From Rickettsiales bacterium (GTDB lineage: Bacteria; Pseudomonadota; Alphaproteobacteria; Rickettsiales; SXRF01), in NCBI GenBank assembly GCA_025464625.1, contig JAOAUZ010000006.1, forward strand, positions 1 through 54,235: 54,235 bases of DNA. Reading direction: 5' to 3'. Positions 1-8,109 of the stretch are shown one piece after another (positions within the stretch are counted from its first letter, which is position 1; each line of letters begins with the position of its first letter). The notes beneath the pieces were generated by a model, which had not been told where the DNA came from, made no database searches, and saw nothing but the letters and a program-made list of their open reading frames with translations. The translations under genes and the position numbers were made by a program.

Positions 1-878
<878 letters not shown>

Positions 879-990
879 CTAAGGATTTTGTTTATTCAAC
901 ATGTTTGGATTATCCAAGCCTCTGTATGTTAAACGAATCATTATACATGATGCCTCGCCATCTGCGCCTAAATGCTCTTACATCGAAATG

Positions 991-1024
991 AAAAAGGGAC
1001 TCTAAGAAATTAGAGTCCCTTTTT
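991..1024. terminator. Intrinsic terminator behind the 16S gene, probably bidirectional
   Basis: A perfect 15-bp stem runs from 991-1005 to 1010-1024 with a GAAA loop; the core pairs GGGACTCTAA with TTAGAGTCCC. The stem is flanked by an A run on the left and a T run on the right, so it can stop transcription from both sides: the 16S transcript on the plus strand and the HNH/toxin-antitoxin transcript on the minus strand. It lies about 110 bases past the 16S end, with only unassigned spacer between them. It shows that the 16S transcript ends here without a 23S gene. Confidence 0.9.
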
Positions 1025-1050
1025 ATTTCTTCTTTTTTGAAAATGTCTCC

Positions 1051-1107
1051 GTGAGATTCTACTGAATCTCACATGAGACGTGCTTCGCAGCTCATGGCTG
1101 CCTCATG
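1051..1107. repeat. Two adjacent hairpins between 16S terminator and HNH gene
   Basis: GTGAGATTC (1051-1059) pairs perfectly with GAATCTCAC (1064-1072) around a TACT loop. Directly next to it, CATGAG (1072-1077) can pair with CTCATG (1102-1107), enclosing a GCAGC/GCTGC stem (1087-1091 and 1097-1101). The second structure runs over the stop codon of the minus-strand HNH gene. Together with the terminator at 991-1024 this makes three hairpins within about 120 bases. They may stabilise or end the minus-strand transcript; neither has a clean T run of its own. Confidence 0.55.
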
Positions 1108-1813
1108 CTTCTGCATTCGCTAAAATTTGGAGTTTTTCCTCAGCATATTTCTTATCTAAAGTAGTTACAGTTACATAAAATGCGTTATAAAACTGATAAA
1201 AACCTATAGATGAATTCTCCGCATCATCTACTACACCAAATTTATAGGAAAATTCGTCCCTGATAAATTCGGTAATCATATGTGGAGAACAGAGTTCAAA
1301 TACATCTTTATTAAATCCAGCATTTGGTACAAGCAATGACTTCTGCTGTACAGAGAATTTTATCTTTGCATCCTTAGCAAGGATTTTATTACTAAGTTTG
1401 AAAAATAATCCCTTTGTTATTTTTATTAAAACAGGTTTCACAAGCTCAGGATTTACTTTGATTGCGTGGTGTTTTCCTAAATATATTCCACTCTCCGTAC
1501 TAACAGGCACTTCCAGTAAATTGTTTCTAATATATTCTTGTAACTTGCTATTGCCTTTATATCTAATAGTTCGTCTTGCTTTCTGAAAAAAAGCTTTTCC
1601 ATGATCATTTTGATGCCCGACCGCAATTGCCAACATTACTGTAAAATATTCATCAGCTTTTGATGACCCATTATTACAATTATCGCATGCTGGAACAGTT
1701 ATAAGATTACTAGGTCGCGGTTTAAGAAAGATGCCTTTTGGTGGGATGTGTTCATTAGTTGTTGCTTTGTTATCTCCGCATAAAACGCATTTTGAGCCTA
1801 TATTTTTACTCAT
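1103..1813 (-). CDS. HNH endonuclease-like protein downstream of a toxin-antitoxin pair
   Basis: A 236-residue protein whose N-terminus shows a zinc-ribbon HNH pattern: CVLC (residues 9-12), NEHIPP (20-25) and ACDNCNNG (42-49). The two CxxC pairs would hold zinc and His22 is the likely catalytic histidine, so a nuclease is the best guess. The remaining ~190 residues match nothing I recognise. The start at 1813 is chosen because GGAAGG sits seven bases upstream and the resulting 8-base overlap with the relE-like gene suggests translational coupling. A longer frame starting at 1861 adds 16 residues but has no support. It could be a third partner of the toxin-antitoxin unit or an unrelated solitary HNH protein. 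Nuclease activity is inferred from motifs only. Confidence 0.72.
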   Translation of the reverse strand: MSKNIGSKCVLCGDNKATTNEHIPPKGIFLKPRPSNLITVPACDNCNNGSSKADEYFTVMLAIAVGHQNDHGKAFFQKARRTIRYKGNSKLQEYIRNNLLEVPVSTESGIYLGKHHAIKVNPELVKPVLIKITKGLFFKLSNKILAKDAKIKFSVQQKSLLVPNAGFNKDVFELCSPHMITEFIRDEFSYKFGVVDDAENSSIGFYQFYNAFYVTVTTLDKKYAEEKLQILANAEA

Positions 1814-2066
1814 AAACATCCTTCCGATGTCCAACCCGTACCACCACAACAATAAGTTCATTTTCGAAAATCTGATAGATTACTCGGTAATCACCAATGC
1901 GGTAGCGATACAAGCCAGCGAGGTTACCAGTAAGTGGCTTGCCAAGATTTAGTGGATCTTTTACTAGGTGTGATTCAATTTTTTTAACAATGCGGATTGC
2001 TTCAGTTTTTCCTAGTGAAGATAAATCTTCAAGTGCGTCCTCATCCCATTTTACCGTGTATATCAT
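1806..2066 (-). CDS. RelE/ParE-family toxin
   Basis: An 86-residue protein with the full RelE/ParE layout: an N-terminal YTVKWDEDALEDL strand-helix, a helical middle (KKIESHLVKDP), GNLAGLYRYRIGDYRVIY, and the C-terminal VRVGHRKDVYE. RelE proteins of this type usually cut mRNA in the ribosome, while ParE relatives poison gyrase; the R-x-G-x-Y-R-V-I-Y and GHR-x-x-V-Y signature favours RelE. It overlaps the upstream antitoxin gene by four bases (ATGA), the usual arrangement for type II pairs, and its end overlaps the HNH gene start. It is normal length, with no frameshift. Confidence 0.9.
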   Translation of the reverse strand: MIYTVKWDEDALEDLSSLGKTEAIRIVKKIESHLVKDPLNLGKPLTGNLAGLYRYRIGDYRVIYQIFENELIVVVVRVGHRKDVYE

Positions 2067-2278
2067 TTCCGCTTTTCAAGCTCTTTTATAATTTCTTTTG
2101 TAGAAAGTAGTTTCCGTTTCGGGCGCGAGATTCGGTCAATAGCAATATACTGGTCAGCAATATCTTCCAAATAGGTGGCGAGAGCTTCCTTGATGTAAAA
2201 ACTTTTGCTGCGCTTGGTCAGCTCGCATAACTGCTCAAGTTGCATATCTATATTTTCTGGCAAACGTACGGAAGTCAT
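2063..2278 (-). CDS. Ribbon-helix-helix antitoxin (RelB/CopG-like)
   Basis: A 71-residue protein beginning MTSVRLPENIDMQLEQL, a typical ribbon-helix-helix DNA-binding strand and first helix, followed by TKRSKSFYIKEAL, the second helix. The basic C-terminal tail (residues ~50-71) should bind and neutralise the RelE-like toxin encoded four bases into its stop codon. Such antitoxins repress their own operon; a perfect inverted repeat lies 29 bases upstream of the start codon. It is the first gene of a three-gene minus-strand unit, antitoxin, toxin, HNH protein. Confidence 0.88.
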   Translation of the reverse strand: MTSVRLPENIDMQLEQLCELTKRSKSFYIKEALATYLEDIADQYIAIDRISRPKRKLLSTKEIIKELEKRK

Positions 2279-2306
2279 AAGTTCAGCTTTCTAAAATTAT
2301 TACAAT

Positions 2307-2321
2307 TAGTACATCGTACTA
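2307..2321. promoter_or_regulatory. Inverted repeat, likely operator of the toxin-antitoxin operon
   Basis: TAGTAC-ATC-GTACTA is a perfect 6-3-6 inverted repeat just upstream of the antitoxin start. On the minus strand it overlaps plausible promoter boxes: TTGCTT, then 17 bases, then TACGAT, the last inside the repeat. Ribbon-helix-helix antitoxins bind short palindromes of this kind, so autorepression by the antitoxin, strengthened by the toxin complex, is the natural reading. Binding itself is inferred. Confidence 0.5.
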
Positions 2322-2436
2322 CAAATAATACATAAAAGCAAGTTCCCAAACCGACACATTCTTATCTATAGATTTTTTATGGGTTTTGTGCTACGGTGCG
2401 CTCCATAATGAGAAACAGATAAATATAGGAGTTGTC

Positions 2437-2643
2437 ATGCGTAACTCAGCACACAAAAAACATGAACACCATGGTCATAAACAAACCACTGAGCAGGCAG
2501 AGGCATCTGATGTTGTGGAGTTTGTCACCCGTAGCCGTTTGATCGCAAAGCAAGCTGATGAGGCATGTCATATTGAAGGCAATAACAACAGCCCAGATTT
2601 TGATGAGTTCGAAGCAAAGTATGGTTTTAGTTCTTTCGCTTAA
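2437..2643 (+). CDS. Small hypothetical protein, His-rich N-terminus
   Basis: A 68-residue ORF. The start at 2437 is favoured over an in-frame upstream ATG (2386) because AGGAG lies five bases before it. The N-terminal third is basic and histidine-rich (HKKHEHHGHK), the middle is acidic-helical, and the end is DFDEFEAKYGFSSFA. No signal peptide, membrane segment or known domain is visible. It stands alone on the plus strand between the divergent toxin-antitoxin unit and a palindromic repeat. I do not recognise it; the good ribosome-binding site is the main reason to call it a gene. Confidence 0.5.
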   Translation: MRNSAHKKHEHHGHKQTTEQAEASDVVEFVTRSRLIAKQADEACHIEGNNNSPDFDEFEAKYGFSSFA

Positions 2644-2654
2644 TTTCATTTTAC

Positions 2655-2723
2655 TGTCATCCCGAGCGTAGTCGAGGGATCTAATTGTCAACATAAGACC
2701 CTTCGATTTCGCTCAGGGTGACA
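2655..2723. repeat. Intergenic palindromic repeat with TGTCATCCC ends
   Basis: The left arm 2655-2682 begins TGTCATCCCGAGCG and the right arm 2696-2723 ends GCTCAGGGTGACA. The arms are 28 bases each and pair with seven differences, several of which would be G-U pairs in RNA. The outer word TGTCATCCC and inner word GGGATCT are shared with the element at 44254-44339, so the two belong to one dispersed family. Similar sequences are common between genes in many bacterial genomes. It may act as a transcript stabiliser or end, but here it sits just past a small ORF. Confidence 0.8.
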
Positions 2724-2746
2724 TGTTTCTGAGGATATAAACAAAA

Positions 2747-2773
2747 CCCCGCCTCCTTATATGGGAGACGGGG
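2747..2773 (-). terminator. Intrinsic terminator of the DUF378 gene
   Basis: CCCCGCCTCC and GGAGACGGGG form a GC-rich stem (one G-U pair) with a short AT loop. Read on the minus strand, the stem is followed by TTTTG and more T, fitting a rho-independent terminator 38 bases past the stop of the minus-strand gene at 2811-3005. Confidence 0.75.
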
Positions 2774-2810
2774 AGTTGGTTAAGCAGCTAATCACTTAAC
2801 TAGAAAGTTT

Positions 2811-3005
2811 CTAGTGAACTGGTTTTTTCAAAAGTGTTGTATATGTTGTAAGTAACATATACAGACCAGAGAAACCAACCAACACGCTAATGATATGGCT
2901 GAAAGTGCCAAACACAACGCTGATTAGGTCAACATGTAGCAACGTCACTAGTCCAATGTTAATGGCACCGAATATGACGAGCAACAAAGTGATCTTGTTG
3001 AACAT
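2811..3005 (-). CDS. DUF378 family small membrane protein
   Basis: A 64-residue protein with two hydrophobic segments (about residues 5-24 and 30-55). The pattern FNKITLLLVIFGAINIGLV, then a short polar turn with LISVVFG, then a second helix ending GFSGLYMLL, matches the DUF378 family, whose members are short inner-membrane proteins of unknown function; the usual Trp after the first GxxN is replaced. AGGAGG ten bases upstream of the ATG gives a strong ribosome-binding site. It is a single gene with its own terminator. No biochemical role can be assigned. Confidence 0.8.
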   Translation of the reverse strand: MFNKITLLLVIFGAINIGLVTLLHVDLISVVFGTFSHIISVLVGFSGLYMLLTTYTTLLKKPVH

Positions 3006-3257
3006 ATGCTTATTTAACCTCCTCCCATGTGTTACTGGACTAAAATCTCTTCTAATCCTGAATTTATATTAACACAAAATTCTGTGGATTAAAAGAATAA
3101 TCTATTGTTTTTTATAGATATTTTTGCTGCGATGCACAACGAAAATGGCGAAAAATAAGGAATTTTTGTCTTTTATGCACCTGATTTTGTTCATATTCTT
3201 CTGTAATTAAGGGTGAGTGCTGCTTCGCAGCATTTTGTCGGTGTTTATAAGATGTTT

Positions 3258-4067
3258 CTAAGAAGCAGATAGATCTTCGTAAACCGAACATAATGCACCA
3301 GCCATAATCGGCATGATAATTGGGATAGGAATTATCAGAACAATGCAAAGCATATAGAATAATGTAATAAAACCTAGCTTCATCAGTGAGATTTTATCTA
3401 ACTTTCCGATCAACGAAAATATCGAACCAATAGTTTTTCTAACATTGTAATCATAATCCAATATAAACATAGGGATATATGCCAACAGCAGCATAGAAAT
3501 GATAGCTGGTACAATTAGTAGAGGCAGTCCGCCAATAATTATAAATGAAAATAAAACGGAGACGAACGCCAACTTTCCCATTATTGGTGCGAGTGTGTAT
3601 TCAATAAAATCTAAATCAGTTCTCTGCCCACGATAAAGGCGCAGTGACACCGCGAAAAAACAACTTTGCAAAAATAGAAACATTATCCAACTGGCGGCGA
3701 TGCCAGAGCCAGCTTTGTGCAATATCTCATTTGCTAATATGCCAAACATCCACGCCAACAGTAATATACCGCCAGCGAAAACAGGCATGTTTTGATGTTC
3801 CAAAGTAAATTGCCAGCCCTTTCTTAGGATTTTAGCAATTGATAGTTTGGGTGTTGGTGACAATTCATGGCGTATATCCTCGATCGGATTATTGAAGAAT
3901 GGTGACAAATCTTCAATGCTATAGGCTGGTGCTAGTTCACCTTCTTCACCTAAATAAAACTGGGTTTCAGGAGCGATTATGCCAGAGCGGATACGACGCA
4001 TGATCGTAACCAGATCGTGCGGACCATCTTTTTCATGTTTAACGCTGACATAGTAATAATATTGCAT
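3258..4067 (-). CDS. GYF_2-like domain membrane protein
   Basis: A 269-residue protein. Residues 1-60 (YYYYVSVKHEKDGPHDLVTI, then FYLGEEGELAPAYSIEDL) resemble the GYF_2 domain, a short cytoplasmic fold often fused to membrane regions in bacteria. Residues ~75-260 contain four to six hydrophobic helices (for example GGILLLAWMFGILA and FSFIIIGGLPLLIVPAIISML) like YciC/DUF4013-type integral membrane proteins. It is probably an inner-membrane protein with a cytoplasmic N-terminal domain. The 190 bases downstream to the DUF378 gene contain a small TGCTGC/GCAGCA hairpin at 3218-3232 and no other gene I can see. The role is unknown. Confidence 0.75.
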   Translation of the reverse strand: MQYYYYVSVKHEKDGPHDLVTIMRRIRSGIIAPETQFYLGEEGELAPAYSIEDLSPFFNNPIEDIRHELSPTPKLSIAKILRKGWQFTLEHQNMPVFAGGILLLAWMFGILANEILHKAGSGIAASWIMFLFLQSCFFAVSLRLYRGQRTDLDFIEYTLAPIMGKLAFVSVLFSFIIIGGLPLLIVPAIISMLLLAYIPMFILDYDYNVRKTIGSIFSLIGKLDKISLMKLGFITLFYMLCIVLIIPIPIIMPIMAGALCSVYEDLSAS

Positions 4068-4133
4068 AACTGCTAATTATGCACACTGAATAATTAAAAA
4101 AGTGTTAGCCTTTAGGCTTAAATGAAAAACACT

Positions 4134-4505
4134 CTAGCCGTTTTCTTTTGATGCGCTGAGGATAATATCGGCAAATTCGCTGAGATAGACTGAGCCTTTA
4201 ACGGTGCGCTGGATAATAACGTTTCTCTTATCCTGTTTGTCACGGATGCGTTTTACCAGCTTGGCATTTTCCAAAGCGTCAATGGCACGACAGATGGCTG
4301 GTTTAGAAATCATCAGCTCCTCAGCTAGAGATTTAATGCTATGTGGAGGTGGCATTAAATATATATTTAGTAGAACAGCTGTTTGGCGGGCGGATAGATC
4401 AACAGGCATTTTTTGCAATGCTGCCGAAGTTACGCCATGCCAGAAAGATAGTGCGCGGATTGTTTTTGATGAACCGATTTTTTCTTCTTTATCGCGTACT
4501 GCCAT
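4134..4505 (-). CDS. MarR-family winged-helix regulator
   Basis: A 123-residue protein with a MarR-type core: LSARQTAVLLNIYL (helix), HSIKSLAEELMISKPAICRAIDALENAKLVKR (helix-turn-helix, residues ~55-87), then the wing DKQDKRNVIIQRT. It is shorter than typical MarR proteins because the N- and C-terminal dimer helices are brief. AAAGGAAAA precedes the ATG. It overlaps the 3' end of the upstream leucyl aminopeptidase gene by 17 bases, so the two are probably cotranscribed. The target genes and ligand are unknown. Confidence 0.8.
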   Translation of the reverse strand: MAVRDKEEKIGSSKTIRALSFWHGVTSAALQKMPVDLSARQTAVLLNIYLMPPPHSIKSLAEELMISKPAICRAIDALENAKLVKRIRDKQDKRNVIIQRTVKGSVYLSEFADIILSASKENG

Positions 4506-5880
4506 AATTTTCCTTTATTAATTTATATAATGCTCGAATTGCCATTGCCTCGCCACCCTGCGGACGACCCGCCTTGTTTTGCAGATTCCATGCCATCATG
4601 TCAACATGAATCCATGATTTTGTTTTGAGTATAAATTCTTGCAAGTATAAAGCGGCAGTTATAGCACCTGCGTAACTACTATCAGGGTCATTACTAAGGT
4701 CAGCATTTTTCGTATCAAGTTGGCTGCGATAGCCTTTCCATAGTGGCAGCCTCCACACAGGATCGCATTCTTTTTCACTGATTTCAGCGAGTTTGTTTGC
4801 TAGTTTATTATCAGCGGTAAAAAACGCAGGAATTTCTGTGCCAAGTGCCACGCGAGCAGCACCAGTTAGTGTTGCACAATCAATGAGCAAGTCAGGTGCT
4901 TCACTATCGCCTTCAAATAGCGCGTCGCATAATATCAAGCGACCTTCCGCGTCAGTGTTGCCAATTTCAACATTGATACCTTTGCGGGTTGGCACAATAT
5001 CCAACGGGCGCATGGCATTTCCAGCAACGGCATTTTCCACAATAGGAAGCAATATGCGGAGCTGCACAGGAAGGTTGTTATCAACTATAACTTTAGCGAG
5101 GGCCAGAACATTAGCCGCGCCACCCATATCTTTTTTCATCAGTTTCATTCCGCTTGTGGATTTAATATCCAGTCCACCAGAATCAAAAGTTACACCTTTG
5201 CCAACCAGAGTAATTTTTGGTGCATTTTTACGCGGGAATTTTATATCCACCAGATATGGCGGAACGGTAGCTGCTTTACCCACTGCATAAATCATCGGAT
5301 AGTTTTCTTTGAGTAGCTCTTCGCCTTTGATAATGGAAACTTTAGCTTTCTGAGTTTTTGCCCAATTCGCAGCCTCACCAGCTAGTGTAGCAGGGTTCAT
5401 GTCATTGGCAGGAATATTGATGAGGTCACGCGCCCAGCAAATTGCTTCAAAAAATGATTTAGCAAGTGCAACATCGCAATTTTTTGGCGCAACAAGCTGC
5501 GGAAATTTTTTGCTGCTTTTTTTGTATTTAGTAAATTCATAAGTGGCGAGCGACCAGCCGAGCGCAAGATTGGTTGCTTCTTCTTTGTTAAATTCACCTT
5601 CCAGATGATAAATTTCTGCGGGGATTTTTGTTGGCAGATGGGCAATGCTCCAGATATTTAGTGGAGTTTCCACGCCACAAAGAATTTTATCCACCGTTCC
5701 ATTTGGGGTAGACAGCACAATATGGCTTCCATCTTTGGCAGTAAAATCATTGGTTTCCAGCCATTTTTTAAGTTTGGCGGGTTGTTTTTTAAGCCAAGTA
5801 GGAAAAGTTTTTTCCGTGAGCAGATAAATTGCAGTGCTTGCAGTTTTTGATTTGGTGATGATGGGGAATGTGTGGGGCAT
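4489..5880 (-). CDS. pepA: Leucyl aminopeptidase (M17)
   Basis: A 463-residue cytosolic metallopeptidase that removes N-terminal residues, especially Leu, from peptides. The M17 hallmarks are present: VGKGVTFDSGGLDIK (about 227-240, metal ligand Lys and Asp), KKDMGGAANV (~250-258) and the family signature NTDAEGRL (~308-315), followed by ATLTGAARVALG. The N-terminal domain (1-~160) is divergent, as usual, and slightly short compared with ~500 residues in E. coli PepA. It lies upstream of and overlaps the MarR gene, and parE ends 33 bases before its start. E. coli PepA also acts as a DNA-binding protein, but nothing here tests that. The ribosome-binding site is weak. Confidence 0.93.
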   Translation of the reverse strand: MPHTFPIITKSKTASTAIYLLTEKTFPTWLKKQPAKLKKWLETNDFTAKDGSHIVLSTPNGTVDKILCGVETPLNIWSIAHLPTKIPAEIYHLEGEFNKEEATNLALGWSLATYEFTKYKKSSKKFPQLVAPKNCDVALAKSFFEAICWARDLINIPANDMNPATLAGEAANWAKTQKAKVSIIKGEELLKENYPMIYAVGKAATVPPYLVDIKFPRKNAPKITLVGKGVTFDSGGLDIKSTSGMKLMKKDMGGAANVLALAKVIVDNNLPVQLRILLPIVENAVAGNAMRPLDIVPTRKGINVEIGNTDAEGRLILCDALFEGDSEAPDLLIDCATLTGAARVALGTEIPAFFTADNKLANKLAEISEKECDPVWRLPLWKGYRSQLDTKNADLSNDPDSSYAGAITAALYLQEFILKTKSWIHVDMMAWNLQNKAGRPQGGEAMAIRALYKLIKENYGSTR

Positions 5881-5913
5881 AAAATTAGTCCGTATTGTTT
5901 TTAGTAATAGTTG

Positions 5914-7890
5914 CTAAACATCCAATTCATCAATAACCACGCGCTCGCGGGTTTGTTCTTGAATAAATGTAAAGCGGTGTTCGGGTTTGCGTCCCATTAA
6001 TTGCTCAACCCTCTCGCTGGTGCGCTCGCTATCATCCTCATCAATCATTACCTTCAGCAAGATACGATTAGCTGGGTTCATGGTGGTTTCTTTTAGTTGT
6101 GGCGGGGTCATTTCTCCCAGACCTTTGAAGCGACCAACCTCAACCTTAGCATTGCCTTTGGCGTGTTTGGCGATGATTTGAGTTTTTTCTTTTTCATCCT
6201 GCGCGTAGTAAGTCTGGTTGCTGATGGTGATGCGGAATAGGGGCGGGCGAGCGAGGAATAAATGCCCACCAGAAATCATCTGTGGCATTTCTTGATAGAA
6301 AAATGTCATGAGCAGCGAGGCGATATGCGCTCCGTCCACGTCAGCGTCAGTCATAATTATAACTTTTTCGTAGCGCAAAGCATCGGGTGAATAATGTGTG
6401 CCACTGCCACAGCCAAGGGCCAGCACTAAATCCGAAAGTTCTTGGTTGGCTTTGATTTTATCAAGCGATGCACTGGCGACGTTGAGAATTTTTCCGCGCA
6501 GTGGCAAAATCGCCTGCGTTTCGCGGTTGCGGGCTTGCTTGGCACTACCACCTGCTGAATCTCCTTCTACAATAAAAATCTCTGTGCCTTTATTGGTAGA
6601 GCGCGAACAATCCGCTAGTTTGCCGGGAAGACGCAGACGGGTGGTGACGGCTTTACGGCTGACTTCTTTTTCTGATTTACGGCGCAGACGGTCTTCCATA
6701 CGGGCGATAATGAGTGCGCTGAGGCGGTTGGAATTTTCTGGGTCACCACTTAAGTAATGGTCAAAATGGTCACGCATGGCGTTTTCCACGAGCTTTGCTG
6801 CTTCGGCACTAACTAGGCGGTTTTTAGTCTGCCCTTGAAATTGTGGGTCACGAATAAATAGGGAAAGAACAATAACCGCTCCGCCCAAAATATCCTCACC
6901 TTGAGCCTGCGTGAGTTTTTTATTGTTAGTTAATTCCCCATAAGCGCGGATGCCTTTATTTATTGCTGAACGCAGCCCAGATTCATGCGTGCCACCATCA
7001 GGTGTGGGTATGGTGTTGCAATAGGTGCTGATATATGGCTCTTCATCGGCTGGCCAATCAATCGCCCATTCAATTCTTCCCATTTTTCCTGCTAATTCTG
7101 CCTCACCACAAAATGGTTGCGATGTAATAGCAGGGCGGTCAGCAAGTTGTTGGGTGAGGAAATCACGCAGTCCATTGGGGAAATGGATGGTATCTTCAGT
7201 TGGTATTTCGCTGCCTTCAGGAATAAGCGATTTATCGCATTTCCAACGAATTTCCACCCCACGGAACAAATATCCTTTTGAGCGCGCGAGCTTATAGAGT
7301 TTCTCAGCGCGGAATTTTGCTTTGCCAAAAATTTCACTGTCAGGGCGAAAGGCAACTGTCGTTCCGCGTCCTTTAGAATCCCCACCAATTTTTGTAATCT
7401 TGCTGGTTGGTTCACCACGGCTATAAGACTGGCGATAGACAGTTTTATCGCGCACCACTTCCACTTCCATATAATCGGAAAGGGCATTTACCACAGAAAT
7501 ACCAACACCGTGCAAACCGCCTGAAGTGTCATAGACTTTTCCGCCAAACTTACCACCCGAATGGAGCATAGTCATAATCACTTCCAGTGCCGATTTCTTT
7601 GGAAATTTAGGGTGTGGGTCAATCGGGATGCCGCGCCCATTATCACGCACGATGATTACATTATCTGGGCGCACTTCAAATTCAATACGGTTGGCAAAAC
7701 CTGCCACTGCTTCATCCATCGCATTGTCAAAAATTTCATTAACAAGATGGTGCATGGCGGTTTCATCCGTTCCGCCAATATACATCCCTGGACGGCGGCG
7801 GACAGGTTCAAGCCCTTCTAATACTTCAATATCGGAAGCGTCATAGGAGCCATTATTAAGAGAGTTTTTAGATGTAAATAGGTCGGACAT
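5914..7890 (-). CDS. parE: DNA topoisomerase IV subunit B
   Basis: A 658-residue type IIA topoisomerase ATPase subunit that with ParC unlinks daughter chromosomes. The GHKL ATPase region begins DIEVLEGLEPVRRRPGMYIG, with NEIFDNAMDEA, and DNGRGIP at about 60-66; the transducer follows. The TOPRIM region has IVEGDSAGGSAKQAR (~440) and MTDADVDGAHI (~515), and the end has GRFKGLGEM. Length and the absence of the long insertion found in many GyrB proteins (~800 residues) favour ParE, and the opening is like other alphaproteobacterial ParE proteins. GyrB is the alternative. It is divergent from pdhA. Confidence 0.9.
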   Translation of the reverse strand: MSDLFTSKNSLNNGSYDASDIEVLEGLEPVRRRPGMYIGGTDETAMHHLVNEIFDNAMDEAVAGFANRIEFEVRPDNVIIVRDNGRGIPIDPHPKFPKKSALEVIMTMLHSGGKFGGKVYDTSGGLHGVGISVVNALSDYMEVEVVRDKTVYRQSYSRGEPTSKITKIGGDSKGRGTTVAFRPDSEIFGKAKFRAEKLYKLARSKGYLFRGVEIRWKCDKSLIPEGSEIPTEDTIHFPNGLRDFLTQQLADRPAITSQPFCGEAELAGKMGRIEWAIDWPADEEPYISTYCNTIPTPDGGTHESGLRSAINKGIRAYGELTNNKKLTQAQGEDILGGAVIVLSLFIRDPQFQGQTKNRLVSAEAAKLVENAMRDHFDHYLSGDPENSNRLSALIIARMEDRLRRKSEKEVSRKAVTTRLRLPGKLADCSRSTNKGTEIFIVEGDSAGGSAKQARNRETQAILPLRGKILNVASASLDKIKANQELSDLVLALGCGSGTHYSPDALRYEKVIIMTDADVDGAHIASLLMTFFYQEMPQMISGGHLFLARPPLFRITISNQTYYAQDEKEKTQIIAKHAKGNAKVEVGRFKGLGEMTPPQLKETTMNPANRILLKVMIDEDDSERTSERVEQLMGRKPEHRFTFIQEQTRERVVIDELDV

Positions 7891-7902
7891 AAGGTTTTGA
7901 TA

Positions 7903-8010
7903 ATTGGATGACTGGATTACAAGATGACTAGATTACTAAAGAATTTGGCGGTGAAGTAAACTTTTTTCTTCATAATCATCAAATCATCCAATAATCTTAT
8001 CATCTATATT
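7903..8010. repeat. AT-rich imperfect palindrome upstream of pdhA (copy A)
   Basis: The left side, GGATGACTGGATTACAAGAT and onward, is built from GATGA/GATTA words. The right side, about 7971-8010, is their reverse-strand counterpart (ATAATCATCAAATCATCC, ending TTATCATCTATAT). A closely similar arrangement occurs at 25884-25966 before aspS. Both copies lie in the gap between two divergent genes. The role is unknown: promoter region, dispersed repeat or both. The exact ends are a judgement. Confidence 0.5.
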
Positions 8011-8109
8011 GCATCGCAGCACAAAATCATTGCAATAAATACTTGCCAATAACGCTGGTTTTGGTCTTTATAGCGGTTTATAACCATATATAAATATTGC
8101 GGAGTTATC

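Noticed and set aside
880-990. Spacer tRNA genes behind the 16S gene
   Set aside because: No cloverleaf, TTC loop or CCA-type end is visible in the ~110 bases before the terminator.
3072-3257. Possible gene in the gap between the DUF378 and GYF_2-like genes
   Set aside because: The minus-strand frame at 3112-3348 has no start signal and overlaps the membrane protein gene; the gap holds only a small hairpin.
5914-7890. Gyrase subunit B instead of ParE
   Set aside because: The length (658) and lack of the usual GyrB insertion favour ParE, though motifs alone do not exclude GyrB.
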